From assembly GCF_038502225.1 (NCBI RefSeq), contig NC_091390.1, positions 11,792,344 to 11,856,343 of the forward strand: a stretch of DNA of 64,000 bases. The letters run 5' to 3'. This document shows, one piece after another, positions 27,766 through 36,985 of the stretch (position 1 is its first letter; every line of letters starts with the position of its first letter). The notes under the pieces were generated by a model. It was not told the DNA's origin, ran no database searches, and saw only the letters and a program-made list of their open reading frames with translations. Origin of the DNA: Cherax quadricarinatus (lineage: Eukaryota; Arthropoda; Malacostraca; Decapoda; Parastacidae). Made by a program: the position numbers and the translations under genes.

Positions 27766-29990
27766 TTTTTTTTATTATCACACCGGCCGATTCCCACCAA
27801 GGCAGGGTGGCCCGAAAAAGAAAAACTTTCACCATCATTCACTCCATCACTGTCTTGCCAGAAGGGTGCTTTACACTACAGTTTTTAAACTGCAACATTA
27901 ACACCCCTCCTTCAGAGTGCAGGCACTGTACTTCCCATCTCCAGAACTCAAGTCCGGCCTGCCGGTTTCCCTGAATCCCTTCATAAATGTTACTTTGCTC
28001 ACACTCCAACAGCACGTCAAGTATTAAAAACCATTTGTCTCCATTCACTCCTATCAAACACGCTCACGCATGCCTGCTGGAAGTCCAAGCCCCTCGCACA
28101 CAAAACCTCCTTTACCCCCTCCCTCCAACCCTTCCTAGGCCGACCCCTACCCCGCCTTCCTTCCACTACAGACTGATACACTCTTGAAGTCATTCTGTTT
28201 CGCTCCATTCTCTCTACATGTCCGAACCACCTCAACAACCCTTCCTCAGCCCTCTGGACAACAGTTTTGGTAATCCCGCACCTCCTCCTAACTTCCAAAC
28301 TACGAATTCTCTGCATTATATTCACACCACACATTGCCCTCAGACATGACATCTCCACTGCCTCCAGCCTTCTCCTCGCTGCAACATTCATCACCCACGC
28401 TTCACACCCATATAAGAGCGTTGGTAAAACTATACTCTCATACATTCCCCTCTTTGCCTCCAAGGACAAAGTTCTTTGTCTCCACAGACTCCTAAGTGCA
28501 CCACTCACTCTTTTTCCCTCATCAATTCTATGATTCACCTCATCTTTCATAGACCCATCCGCTGACACGTCCACTCCCAAATATCTGAATACGTTCACCT
28601 CCTCCATACTCTCTCCCTCCAATCTGATATTCAATCTTTCATCACCTAATCTTTTTGTTATCCTCATAACCTTACTCTTTCCTGTATTCACCTTTAATTT
28701 TCTTCTTTTGCACACCCTACCAAATTCATCCACCAATCTCTGCAACTTCTCTTCAGAATCTCCCAAGAGCACAGTGTCATCAGCAAAGAGCAGCTGTGAC
28801 AACTCCCACTTTGTGTGTGATTCTTTATCTTTTAACTCCACGCCTCTTGCCAAGACCCTCGCATTTACTTCTCTTACAACCCCATCTATAAATATATTAA
28901 ACAACCACGGTGACATCACACATCCTTGTCTAAGGCCTACTTTTACTGGGAAAAAATTTCCCTCTTTCCTACATACTCTAACTTGAGCCTCACTATCCTC
29001 GTAAAAACTCTTCACTGCTTTCAGTAACCTACCTCCTACACCATACACTTGCAACATCTGCCACATTGCCCCCCTATCCACCCTGTCATACGCCTTTTCC
29101 AAATCCATAAATGCCACAAAGACCTCTTTAGCCTTATCTAAATACTGTTCACTTATATGTTTCACTGTAAACACCTGGTCCACACACCCCCTACCTTTCC
29201 TAAAGCCTCCTTGTTCATCTGCTATCCTATTCTCCGTCTTACTCTTAATTCTTTCAATTATAACTCTACCATACACTTTACCAGGTACACTCAACAGACT
29301 TATCCCCCTATAATTTTTGCACTCTCTTTTATCCCCTTTGCCTTTATACAAAGGAACTATGCATGCTCTCTGCCAATCCCTAGGTACCTTACCCTCTTCC
29401 ATACATTTATTAAATAATTGCACCAACCACTCCAAAACTATATCCCCACCTGCTTTTAACATTTCTATCTTTATCCCATCAATCCCGGCTGCCTTACCCC
29501 CTTTCATTTTACCTACTGCCTCACGAACTTCCCCCACACTCACAACTGGCTCTTCCTCACTCCTACAAGATGTTATTCCTCCTTGCCCTATACACGAAAT
29601 CACAGCTTCCCTATCTTCATCAACATTTAACAATTCCTCAAAATATTCCTTCCATCTTCCCAATACCTCTAACTCTCCATTTAATAACTCTCCTCTCCTA
29701 TTTTTAACTGACAAATCAATTTGTTCTCTAGGCTTTCTTAACTTGTTAATCTCACTCCAAAACTTTTTCTTATTTTCAACAAAATTTGTTGATAACATCT
29801 CACCCACTCTCTCATTTGCTCTCTTTTTACATTGCTTCACCACTCTCTTAACCTCTCTCTTTTTCTCCATATACTCTTCCCTCCTTGCATCACTTCTACT
29901 TTGTAAAAACTTCTCATATGCTAGCTTTTTCTCCCTTACTACTCTCTTTACATCATCATTCCACCAATCGCTCCTCTTCCCTAATATGTA
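27766..29990 (-). mobile_element. RTE-like LINE, 5'-truncated, with long open RT frame
   Basis: Minus-strand LINE inserted in the piggyBac-like element. The 3' UTR carries the CCACCCTGCCTTGGTGGGA tail. The coding part is a single open frame from about 29990 to 28017. The 5' truncation removes the endonuclease; a fragment of that domain from the same LINE type is at 5110-5352. This is the best preserved RTE-type copy in the window; others are at 6773, 40085, 42540 and 50947. Confidence 0.9.
28017..29990 (-). CDS. RTE-like LINE reverse transcriptase, partial (N-terminus missing)
   Basis: About 655 codons are LINE-derived. In order: a connecting region (SDWWNDDVKRVVREKK), RT with RIADEQGGFRKGRGCVDQVF, VAFMDLEKAYDRVDR (catalytic D), VGLRQGCVMSPWLFNIF and LLFADDTVLLGDS (catalytic ADD), then VNTGKSKVM, NVFRYLGVDVSADGS, LPTLLYGCEAW and the C-terminal LLRWFGHVERM...GRGRPRKGW block typical of RTE-group elements. 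There is no frameshift or stop. The open frame continues upstream to 30227, but those ~80 codons come from flanking repeat (30000-30227), not the LINE, so no start codon is native. It cannot be autonomous without the endonuclease. It could be young, judging by the intact frame. Confidence 0.85.
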   Translation of the reverse strand, partial: YILGKRSDWWNDDVKRVVREKKLAYEKFLQSRSDARREEYMEKKREVKRVVKQCKKRANERVGEMLSTNFVENKKKFWSEINKLRKPREQIDLSVKNRRGELLNGELEVLGRWKEYFEELLNVDEDREAVISCIGQGGITSCRSEEEPVVSVGEVREAVGKMKGGKAAGIDGIKIEMLKAGGDIVLEWLVQLFNKCMEEGKVPRDWQRACIVPLYKGKGDKRECKNYRGISLLSVPGKVYGRVIIERIKSKTENRIADEQGGFRKGRGCVDQVFTVKHISEQYLDKAKEVFVAFMDLEKAYDRVDRGAMWQMLQVYGVGGRLLKAVKSFYEDSEAQVRVCRKEGNFFPVKVGLRQGCVMSPWLFNIFIDGVVREVNARVLARGVELKDKESHTKWELSQLLFADDTVLLGDSEEKLQRLVDEFGRVCKRRKLKVNTGKSKVMRITKRLGDERLNIRLEGESMEEVNVFRYLGVDVSADGSMKDEVNHRIDEGKRVSGALRSLWRQRTLSLEAKRGMYESIVLPTLLYGCEAWVMNVAARRRLEAVEMSCLRAMCGVNIMQRIRSLEVRRRCGITKTVVQRAEEGLLRWFGHVERMERNRMTSRVYQSVVEGRRGRGRPRKGWREGVKEVLCARGLDFQQACVSVFDRSEWRQMVFNT

Positions 29991-30029
29991 ATAATAAATG
30001 TTCACCCATGACAGTAACACGATAAGGGG

Positions 30030-30360
30030 AGATAACATCTGATAAGTGCTGACGTTTGATGAGGGTAAATGAGGGTAGAGCTGATGCCAAAAGATGAGAT
30101 GAACATCGCCCTCCCTTTGTTTTTGCTGGTATACTAACATTTCTGTCTGTCTATTTGCCTGTCTGTCAAGCTCCCTGTCTATCCATCTAGCTCTCTGTCT
30201 CAGAGAGCCACAAGACTGCGTCATCACTTTTACTCACATCTTCAAGCAGAGTATAGCACTTTGTCTGGGTTTCTTGGGTTATCCTAGGTAATTTATACCA
30301 TGTATTCTTGTATTTATGTGTACCTGTGAGACAGAGATAGACAGACAGATAGAATGAGGG
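30030..30360 (+). repeat. Dispersed repeat family P, copy 3
   Basis: Includes a (CTGT) run, AGAGAGCCACAAGACTG, TATAGCACTTTGTCTGG, GGGTTATCCTAGGTAATTTA and GTGTACCTGTGAGACAGAG. It is near-identical to 30870-31090, and parts match 20830-21255 and 22865-23190. Confidence 0.6.
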
Positions 30361-30487
30361 AGAAAGATAATTAGATAGAATGGAGGAGGGGAAGCAGCAT
30401 CCGACCCCATTGTTTTGACAGGCCGAGGGGGAAAGAGTAATGAGCTAATATGTCACTTTGACAGCTGCGGACTCCTTGTAATTTACA

Positions 30488-30531
30488 CTATGGACAAGGA
30501 GGAGAAGGAGTAGGGGGAAGAGGAAGAAGAG

Positions 30532-30566
<35 letters not shown>

Positions 30567-30705
30567 GAAGGAAGAGGAAGAGTAGGAGGAAGAGGAATAA
30601 GAGGAAGAGGAGGAGGAAGAGGAATAGTACGAGGAAGATTAGGGGGAAGAGGAGGAAGAGGAAGAAGAGGAGGAGGAGGAAGAGTAGGAGGAAGAGGAAG
30701 AAGAG

Positions 30706-30737
<32 letters not shown>

Positions 30738-30843
30738 AGAGTAGGAGGAAGAGGAAGAGGAGGAAGAGGAAGAGTAGGAAGAGGAAGAGTATGAGGAAGA
30801 GTAGGGGGAAGAGGAGGAAGAGGAAGAAGAGGAGGAGGAGGGT
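30488..30843. repeat. (GAGGAA)-type purine satellite
   Basis: About 350 bases of GAGGAA/GAGGAGGAA/GTAGGAGGAAGAG on one strand. It lies between the two near-identical family P copies. Frames are poly-Pro/Leu or poly-Ser artefacts. Confidence 0.95.
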
Positions 30844-30869
30844 GGAACACTAGTACACTGGTACTGGTA

Positions 30870-31150
30870 CACTAACATTTCTGTCTGTCTATTTGTCTGT
30901 CTGTCAATCTCCCTGTCTATCTGTCTATCCGTCTAGCTCTCTGTCTCAGAGAGCCACAAGACTGTGTCATCATTTTTACTCACATCTTCAAGCAGAGTAT
31001 AGCACTTTGTCTGGATTTCTTGGGTTATCCTAGGTAATTTATACTATGTATACTTGTATTTATGTGTACCTGTGAGACAGAGATAGATAGACAGATAGAA
31101 AGAGAGAGACAGATTGAAAGAGATAGAATGAGGGAGAAAGATAAAACACC
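30870..31150 (+). repeat. Dispersed repeat family P, copy 4
   Basis: Near-identical to 30120-30380, including the CTGT run and AGAGAGCCACAAGACTG. The repeat of this block on both sides of the satellite suggests one local duplication. Confidence 0.65.
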
Positions 31151-31684
31151 ATTGTGTATGACACCATGTTTCAGAGTTCCACAAGCTGCAGAACTAATAG
31201 GAATATGTTCAGTGACTGTATATTGGTATATATATTATAGAACAATAATAATAAACAATGTTTTGTATTGTTTGTTTTTGTAAACAAGTTTTGTAAACAA
31301 TATATTGATAATTATGTTTGTGTGCTTATTGTGTTGTATACAACGAGTGTATATATGTACATTGCACCTTACTTTGGTCTCACAGGCCACATAAGTTATG
31401 TGAAAAAATAAAATAGTGAAAAAAACAACAAACCTTCAAATACAAGTAAACTAAAGTTTACCGGGTGAGCGGCAGTCGCCGCTGTTGCCATACGCGGCTC
31501 ATTTTCTGCAAACTTCATGCATCCATATCTCTGTAAGTATTGATGGTAAATTTTTTTTGTTTATCCTATAATGTTTAGAAAAAAAAACTCTATTTTTTCA
31601 TAAGAAAAAATAATTTTTTTTTTTTTTGAAATTTGGCCGACCCTGAGAACGAGTTTCGGAGAGGGCCTGTCGACCCTCAAAGGG
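31151..31684. other. 3' part of the piggyBac-like element
   Basis: AT-rich with long T and A runs, plus a GC-rich island GAGCGGCAGTCGCCGCTG at about 31465, and the terminal GACCCTCAAAGGG. No coding frame. Confidence 0.5.
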
Positions 31685-31688
31685 TTAA

Positions 31689-31860
31689 GGCTAAGTGACT
31701 ACATTATAGTTTGTGAGTTTAGCAATGTGAATGCTTTTGTTTTTGCACAATACATAGTGTCTATATTGGAGTATCACAGGCAAACTTATGACTAGTTAGG
31801 ATTCATTATTTTAAGATTAAGATTTGTATTTCTGTGTTTATAGTCAATGGGTGAGCGAGT
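31689..31860. repeat. Dispersed repeat interrupted by the piggyBac-like element, right part
   Basis: Continues 26691-26867 after removal of the transposon (GCTAAGTGACTACATTATAG, GCAATGTGAATGCTTTTG). Confidence 0.45.
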
Positions 31861-32454
31861 GTAAGTGTGAACCACCAAGTGGTTTTCATGTAGTTAGTTG
31901 ACGTGGTGTATCAGGGAGACGAGATGTTTTCTAACTGTAGTTTTGAAAGTGATGAATGTGTCTGCAGTTCTAGAGTTTTATTAATTTGGTGAGAACTGAT
32001 GAATATTGTTTGAGAATATCTTTGTGTAATAAGCCCTGTCTATATTGCTTTTCATATTGGTGCTTCTTATCAATGGATTTCAGAATGCTGCCGGTTAGCC
32101 ATGGGCAACCGAGCCATTTATTCGTGATGTGTTTCGTTTTTATAGGACAATGTTTGTCGTATAGTCTTAAGTATTTTGTTAAGTAAAATGTCTGTTCAAA
32201 CCATACCCCCGGCCGGGATTGAACCCGCGGTCATAGAGTCTCAAAACTCCAGCCCGGGCTGGAGTTTTGAGACTCTATGACCGCGGGTTCAATCCCGGCC
32301 GGGGGTATGGTTTGTTTGCAATCGTGTCATTACGATTTCTTGAGTCAAAATGTCTGTTCAATCGTCAATACCATTGGCATTGGAGAATTCTGTAGGCCAG
32401 TCAACAGTCTCTAGGTCTGCTGTGAAATTCCTTCTTGAGGCCTCGTCACGGAGT
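31861..32454 (-). pseudogene. LINE family A, linker between endonuclease and RT
   Basis: In shifting minus-strand frames: RRNFTADLETVDWPTEFSNA, then NKHCPIKTKHITNKWLG, PWLTGSILKSI and QYRQGLITQRYSQTIF. This is the usual LINE segment between the APE endonuclease and RT. It is directly continuous with 32455-33279 apart from a frame change at TTTAG. A palindromic SINE interrupts it at 32201-32346. Confidence 0.7.
32201..32346 (+). mobile_element. tRNA-headed SINE arranged as a perfect inverted dimer, with target-site duplication
   Basis: 32197-32255 and 32256-32314 are exact reverse complements (59 bases each, no spacer, centre AGCCC|GGGCT). The right arm contains a B-box-like GGTTCAATCCC in CCGCGGGTTCAATCCCGGCC. 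The arm is followed by a short tail (TTTGCAATCGTGTCATTACG). The sequence AAAATGTCTGTTCAA occurs at 32186-32200 and again at 32347-32361, a 15-base target-site duplication. The duplication shows that the palindrome was inserted as a unit. Confidence 0.75.
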
Positions 32455-33279
32455 CTAAATGAAACACTTGTATTCGAGTGGTGACGGCGGCGGCTCACTA
32501 ATGTTTGTTAAGAGGAAAGTTGGGTAGTGGTCTGTAGTGCTGTCTGTGATTATCCCTGATTTAAGGGGGGCTAGTATATTGGTCCATATGTGGTCTATTA
32601 TGGTTGCACTCGTCTCAGTCAGCCTGGTTGGTTTAGTTATTGTCGGTACGAGAAGTGTGTTGTTCGTATTATTGACGAAATCAGTTACAGGCTGATCATC
32701 TGGTAGGCCAAGGTTGATATTGAAGTCTCCAGCTAAGAGAAGGTGGTGCTTGTTCATTTGTTTGTTTGTTATTAATGCCTTTAGATTCTCACTGAAATTT
32801 GGGATGTTTGTGCGGGGTATCCGGTAAATGGCACTGATTGTTATAGGCGTCTTAAGGTTTTTTACAGTAAAATTAGCAAAAATGTATTCTCCGCATTCAT
32901 CACTAAAGCAAGCGGTGCTAATACAAGATAGTTGGTTAGAGTAATAGATTGCAATACTACCCCCAACTTGGTATGGTCTACAGTTGTGGATTGCTGTGTA
33001 TCCTGGTAGAGGGTAGATATTTATTGTGTCCTGCTTAAGCCAGGTCTCAGTAAGAATAATGCAGGAGAAGGGTGTCTTTAGCAACTCAAGGAGTGCCAGG
33101 AGGTCATCATAGTGTTTGCTTAGGGACCTGATGTTGTAGTTAAGAACTGATAGACTTTGAGCAGTGTTTAGGATAGTTCTGGCTTGTGATGCTGTGTAAT
33201 AAAGGCAGTTACTCTCCAATAAGTTTGGATTGTGCATTAGATTACGGAGGTTTAGATCAGGGTCAACGCGATCGCTCAT
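32455..33279 (-). CDS. LINE family A APE-type endonuclease domain (274 aa), frame broken downstream
   Basis: Residues from about 43 onward carry the APE endonuclease motifs: LSVLNYNIRSL (catalytic N), IILTETWLKQD (catalytic E), a QVGGSIAIYYSN block, LLLAGDFNINLGL (catalytic D and N), IIDHIWTN and STTDHYP (catalytic D-H). The enzyme nicks target DNA to prime LINE reverse transcription. The frame starts at an ATG (MSDRVD) and is complete through the nuclease but ends at TAG near 32455, where the linker continues in another frame. It belongs with the RT at 9867-11345. It may still encode an active nuclease fragment, but no RT follows in this copy. Confidence 0.85.
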   Translation of the reverse strand: MSDRVDPDLNLRNLMHNPNLLESNCLYYTASQARTILNTAQSLSVLNYNIRSLSKHYDDLLALLELLKTPFSCIILTETWLKQDTINIYPLPGYTAIHNCRPYQVGGSIAIYYSNQLSCISTACFSDECGEYIFANFTVKNLKTPITISAIYRIPRTNIPNFSENLKALITNKQMNKHHLLLAGDFNINLGLPDDQPVTDFVNNTNNTLLVPTITKPTRLTETSATIIDHIWTNILAPLKSGIITDSTTDHYPTFLLTNISEPPPSPLEYKCFI

Positions 33280-34041
33280 CTTTTAGGTTTAAATAGCGGT
33301 TCTTTATATCCCATATTGTGCGGCGAGTTCTAATACTGGTATCTGTAGTAGTGTGAAGTTTGGACAAGTATATAGCTAAAGCACTTTGGTCATATAGAGT
33401 ATAGTCACTAATAAACATAATGCAGTTGATATTGTCTATGTGTTGTGGTAGAATGAGCTAAAGTACAACTAAGTATAAACTAATATTATAAAAATACAAA
33501 TTACAAATAGCACCAGACTCACTCTTGTAATTGCACTAAGGTCTAATATAATGAATTTGCTGTTGTCTATGTATTGAGCTAGAATGAGCTAAAGTACAAC
33601 TAGGTATAAACTAATAAAAATACAAATTAAAATGGTACAAGATTCTCACTTGCAATTGCACTAGGGTCTAATATAAGTTGTTAACAAGAACAAGAGTATA
33701 ACTAGATTAAAATTGACAAGATAAAATGCACAAATTAATGTGCCAAAAGAATAAAAAAATAAATAAAAATGGCAATGACTTGTTTATAATACGATAGTAA
33801 GATGGTACAAAGGATAATATAAAGGTTGGAGGTGAATATACAAACTTGAAAATTTGGCAACAAAAGGTTAAGAAAAGTGTAAAATAATGATTAATGTACA
33901 AAAGTAAAATTGACTGGTAGTAAATATAGTGTTTAATAAAATTTGAGTAAGTAATAATGATTACAAAAAATATTAATAAAAATAAAAATAAATGTTTATT
34001 TCAAGTACTAAATTTTAAGAAGAGTTATTTGGACTCAATAT
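33280..34041. repeat. AT-rich region with a ~132-bp tandem duplication
   Basis: The phrase GAATGAGCTAAAGTACAACT occurs at about 33453 and 33582, and the surrounding 130 bases are duplicated (33415-33545 and 33546-33680). It may be the 5' UTR of LINE family A, being directly upstream of its endonuclease frame. No coding frame. Confidence 0.5.
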
Positions 34042-34217
34042 TGTACTGGTAGTTATACTAGAGGTTATTATTGTACTGGTAGTTATACTAGAGGTTATTA
34101 TTGTACTGGTAGTTATACTAGAGGTTATTATTGTACTGGTAGTTATACTAGAGGTTATTATTGTACTGGTAGTTATACTAGAGGTTATTATTGTACTGGT
34201 AGTTATACTAGAGGTTA
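34042..34217. repeat. 30-bp minisatellite, 6 copies
   Basis: Unit GTACTGGTAGTTATACTAGA plus GGTTATTATT, essentially invariant. No spacers, so not a CRISPR array. Confidence 0.95.
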
Positions 34218-34624
34218 ATTGGCAGTACAAGGTATTTAAGAGTAAGGAACTACTCTAAGATAGTAAATGTGGTATTAAAACAGGTTATGGTAATTAGACA
34301 AGTAATGGTAATTAAAATAATGTCAAAAATGTTAAGAGTAAATTGTACTGATAGTAAAAATGGTATTTGATAATAAATTTGGTAAGTAATAGCAATTAAT
34401 AGTATTTAAAGAAATATGAGGTTGTAATATGGACAAGAAAGTATTAATGAAGCAAATATTTAAGCAATCAATAGTAGTAATTAAGAAAATTATGTAATAT
34501 AAGGTGACTTATGCTTACTAGTAAAGTCACATTACCGAGGTAGTTGATTTTTTGATTATTACTAAGAGATTGTACTGTGAAATTTGTACAATAATGGAGC
34601 AAAACATACACTACACGTAGGCTT
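34218..34624. other. Unassigned AT-rich region
   Basis: Low-complexity text with GTAATGGTAATTA phrases; nothing else seen. Confidence 0.3.
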
Positions 34625-34855
34625 TTAGGTCGGACATTGTCCAACCCCGAGAAATCGCGATAGATCGTTCTCGTCCGTGATTGTGTACAGTTGGCCTACA
34701 TTTGTTTTCCCAAGTAGAATTTTCCCATCCCGTGTGAAGCGTTGGTGTATTGTGTCATTATTTTCCCGCTCAAGTTTTCCGACTCTATACAGGAGGTTCT
34801 GACGTTTTTTGGCAAGACACTCGTTTATGTATACCTCTTTCTTTAATAGATGCAA
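34625..34855 (-). pseudogene. LINE ORF1-like C-terminal fragment
   Basis: The 76-codon minus frame encodes KKEVYINECLAKKRQNLLYR, then RDGKILLGKT and ITDENDLSRFLGVGQ. This resembles the C-terminal region of ORF1 proteins in Jockey/CR1-group LINEs (RNA-binding chaperone). It adjoins the LINE-B ORF2 fragment but in an unnatural order (ORF1 downstream of ORF2), so a separate insertion is likely. Confidence 0.5.
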
Positions 34856-35765
34856 TAATTAAGTCTTTTTTCCTGTCATGCGAGTGGAATCTAAGCATTC
34901 TGTAATACGGTGACCAAAACTGTGCAGCATAATCTAAATGAGGCCTAACCAAGGATATATAGAGTTGAAGAACAACCCGAGGACTCGTATTATTTACGCT
35001 TCTCGATATGAAGCCAAGGATTCTGTTAGCTTTATTGCAAACACTTATGCACTGTTGTCTCAGTTTTGGATTACCGCTAACCAGAACTCGCAAATGTTTT
35101 TCGCAATCCGTAACGTTAAGATCTACATTGTTTAGTTTGTGTGGCATGGTTATTTTCCTGTCCAACATTTAGAACTTTGCATTCATCTATATTAAACTGC
35201 ATCTGCCACTCGTCCGACCACTGCATCAGTCTATTCAAATCTCGGAGCGCTCTAGTGTCCTCGTCGGAATGAATTCGACGGCCTATTTTGGCATCGTCGG
35301 CAGACTTGCTTACGTCGCTCTGCATGCCCTCGTTGGCGTCATTTATGTAGATTGCGAACAACAGGGGGCCCAACACTGACCCCCTTGGAACACCGCTCAT
35401 GACGCTTCCCCACTCTGATTTCTCCCCATTTATGCAAACTCTCCTCTGCTGCCTATTTGTCAACCATTCCTCTATCCAGGAAAAAATTTCTCCTCCTGTT
35501 CCATGTGCCTTAATTTTCCTCACTAGTCTCTGATGTGTGATCCTGTCAAAAGCCTTACTTGCTGACTTGTACACAATATCATATTCATTACCATGATGTA
35601 CCTCCTCAAACACCTCGGCGAAAAAAGTTAATAAATTCGTAAGGCAGGAACGCCCCTTTGTAAAACCGTGCTGAGATTCCTTGATTAATTTATGCTTTTT
35701 AAGGTGGCTACGAACTGCCTCGGCAATTATTGATTCCATAAATTTTCCCACTATAGAGGTTAGTC
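34856..35765 (-). pseudogene. CR1-like LINE (family B) reverse transcriptase, broken
   Basis: Minus strand: RLTSIVGKFMESII, ESQHGFTKGRSCLTNLLTF, YDIVYKSASKAFDRITHQ (the catalytic D of LDFSKAFD is replaced), SGVPRGSVLGPLLFAIYIND and SADDAKIGRRI (ADD kept). Then DECKVLNVGQ, and in another frame ANRILGFISRSVNNTSPRVV and RPHLDYAAQFWSPYYR. Matches 55604-56456. 5' of RT, the frame runs into the (CTGA)n array. A substituted catalytic residue and frameshifts show it is dead. Confidence 0.8.
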
Positions 35766-35769
35766 TTAT

Positions 35770-35809
<40 letters not shown>

Positions 35810-35815
35810 TGACTG

Positions 35816-35901
<86 letters not shown>

Positions 35902-36868
35902 TGACTGACTGACTGACTGACTGACCTGACTGACCTGACTGACCTGACTGACTGACTGACTGACTGACTGACTGACTGACTGACTGACTGACTGACTGAC
36001 TGACTGACTGACTGACTGACTGACTGACTGACTGACTGACTGACTGACTGACTGACTGACTGACTGACTGACTGACTGACTGACTGACTGACTGACTGAC
36101 TGACTGACTGACTGACTGACTGACTGACTGACTGACTGACTGACTGACTGACTGACTGACTGACTGACTGACTGACTGACTGACTGACTGACTGACTGAC
36201 TGACTGACTGACTGACTGACTGAGTGAATGACTGACTGACTGACTGACTGACTGACTGACTGACTGACTGACTGACTGACTGACTGACTGACTGACTGAC
36301 TGACTGACTGACTGACTGACGACTGACTGACTGACTGACTGACTGACTGACTGACTGACTGACTGACTGACTGACTGACTGACTGACTGACTGACTGACT
36401 GACTGACTGACTGACTGACTGACTGACTGACTGACTGACTGACTGACTGACTGACTGACTGACTGACTGACTGACTGACTGACTGACTGACTGACTGACT
36501 GACTGACTGACTGACTGACTGACTGACTGACTGACTGACTGACTGACTGACTGACTGACTGACTGACTGACTGACTGACTGACTGACTGACTGACTGACT
36601 GACTGACTGACTGACTGACTGACTGACTGACTGACTGACTGACTGACTGACTGACTGACTGACTGACTGACTGACTGACTGACTGACTGACTGACTGACT
36701 GACTGACTGACTGACTGACTGACTGACTGACTGACTGACTGACTGACTGACTGACTGACTGACTGACTGACTGACTGACTGACTGACTGACTGACTGACT
36801 GACTGACTGACTGACTGACTGACTGACTGACTGACTGACTGACTGACTGACTGACTGACTGACTGACT
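35766..36868. repeat. (CTGA)n microsatellite, ~1.1 kb
   Basis: The left 130 bases are (GGCT)n with GACT variants (35770-35899), then an almost pure (TGAC)n run to 36868, with single interruptions near 36222-36228 and 36320. It is contiguous with LINE-B coding sequence, and in that frame reads as Ser-Gln-Ser-Val repeats, so a huge low-complexity open frame is an artefact. Confidence 0.95.
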
Positions 36869-36985
36869 GCAAATACTTTTAGATTTAGTATAAAACAGGA
36901 TAATTTCAGTTCTCCAAGGTTATTATCACCTGTCATCCTTAAGTCAAGCTTCACTTTTAATATCATTCCGGTTCCATAAGAGATA
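36869..36985. other. Spacer between satellite and Tigger derivative
   Basis: Short unassigned stretch; may be the continuation of the LINE-B copy. Confidence 0.3.

Larger units (their letters stand above)
26868..31688. mobile_element. piggyBac-like DNA transposon (TTAA-flanked), invaded by a LINE
   Basis: TTAA lies at 26868-26871 and 31685-31688. The inner ends are CCCTTTGAGGGTTTTCG and, inverted, CCCTTTGAGGGTCGACAGGC. TTAA duplication with CCC-starting ends is the hallmark of piggyBac-type transposons. The left part carries CGTACTAGTACG twice, a subterminal inverted motif. An acidic N-terminal coding remnant follows, but no DDE transposase core is present. The interior instead holds (GGA)n, (AAT)n, an RTE-like LINE and a GAGGAA satellite. 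Kolobok elements also use TTAA, so the family is probable rather than certain. Confidence 0.65.

Noticed and set aside
27221..27838. Poly-Glu, poly-Arg/Gly and poly-Pro/Leu frames
   Set aside because: All arise from the (GGA)n and (AAT)n runs.
28267..29991. Several plus-strand open frames of 86-224 codons
   Set aside because: Antisense shadows of the RTE-like LINE RT frame, which has unmistakable RT motifs on the minus strand.
30488..30878. Pro-rich 120-codon and Ser-rich 79-codon frames
   Set aside because: Artefacts of the GAGGAA purine satellite on the opposite strand.
34042..34217. CRISPR-like regular repeats
   Set aside because: Copies are contiguous and identical with no unique spacers, and the context is eukaryotic. 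The same applies to 17228-17468.
35116..36966. 616-codon Ser-Gln-Val repeat protein
   Set aside because: It is the (CTGA)n microsatellite read in frame with a dead LINE RT.
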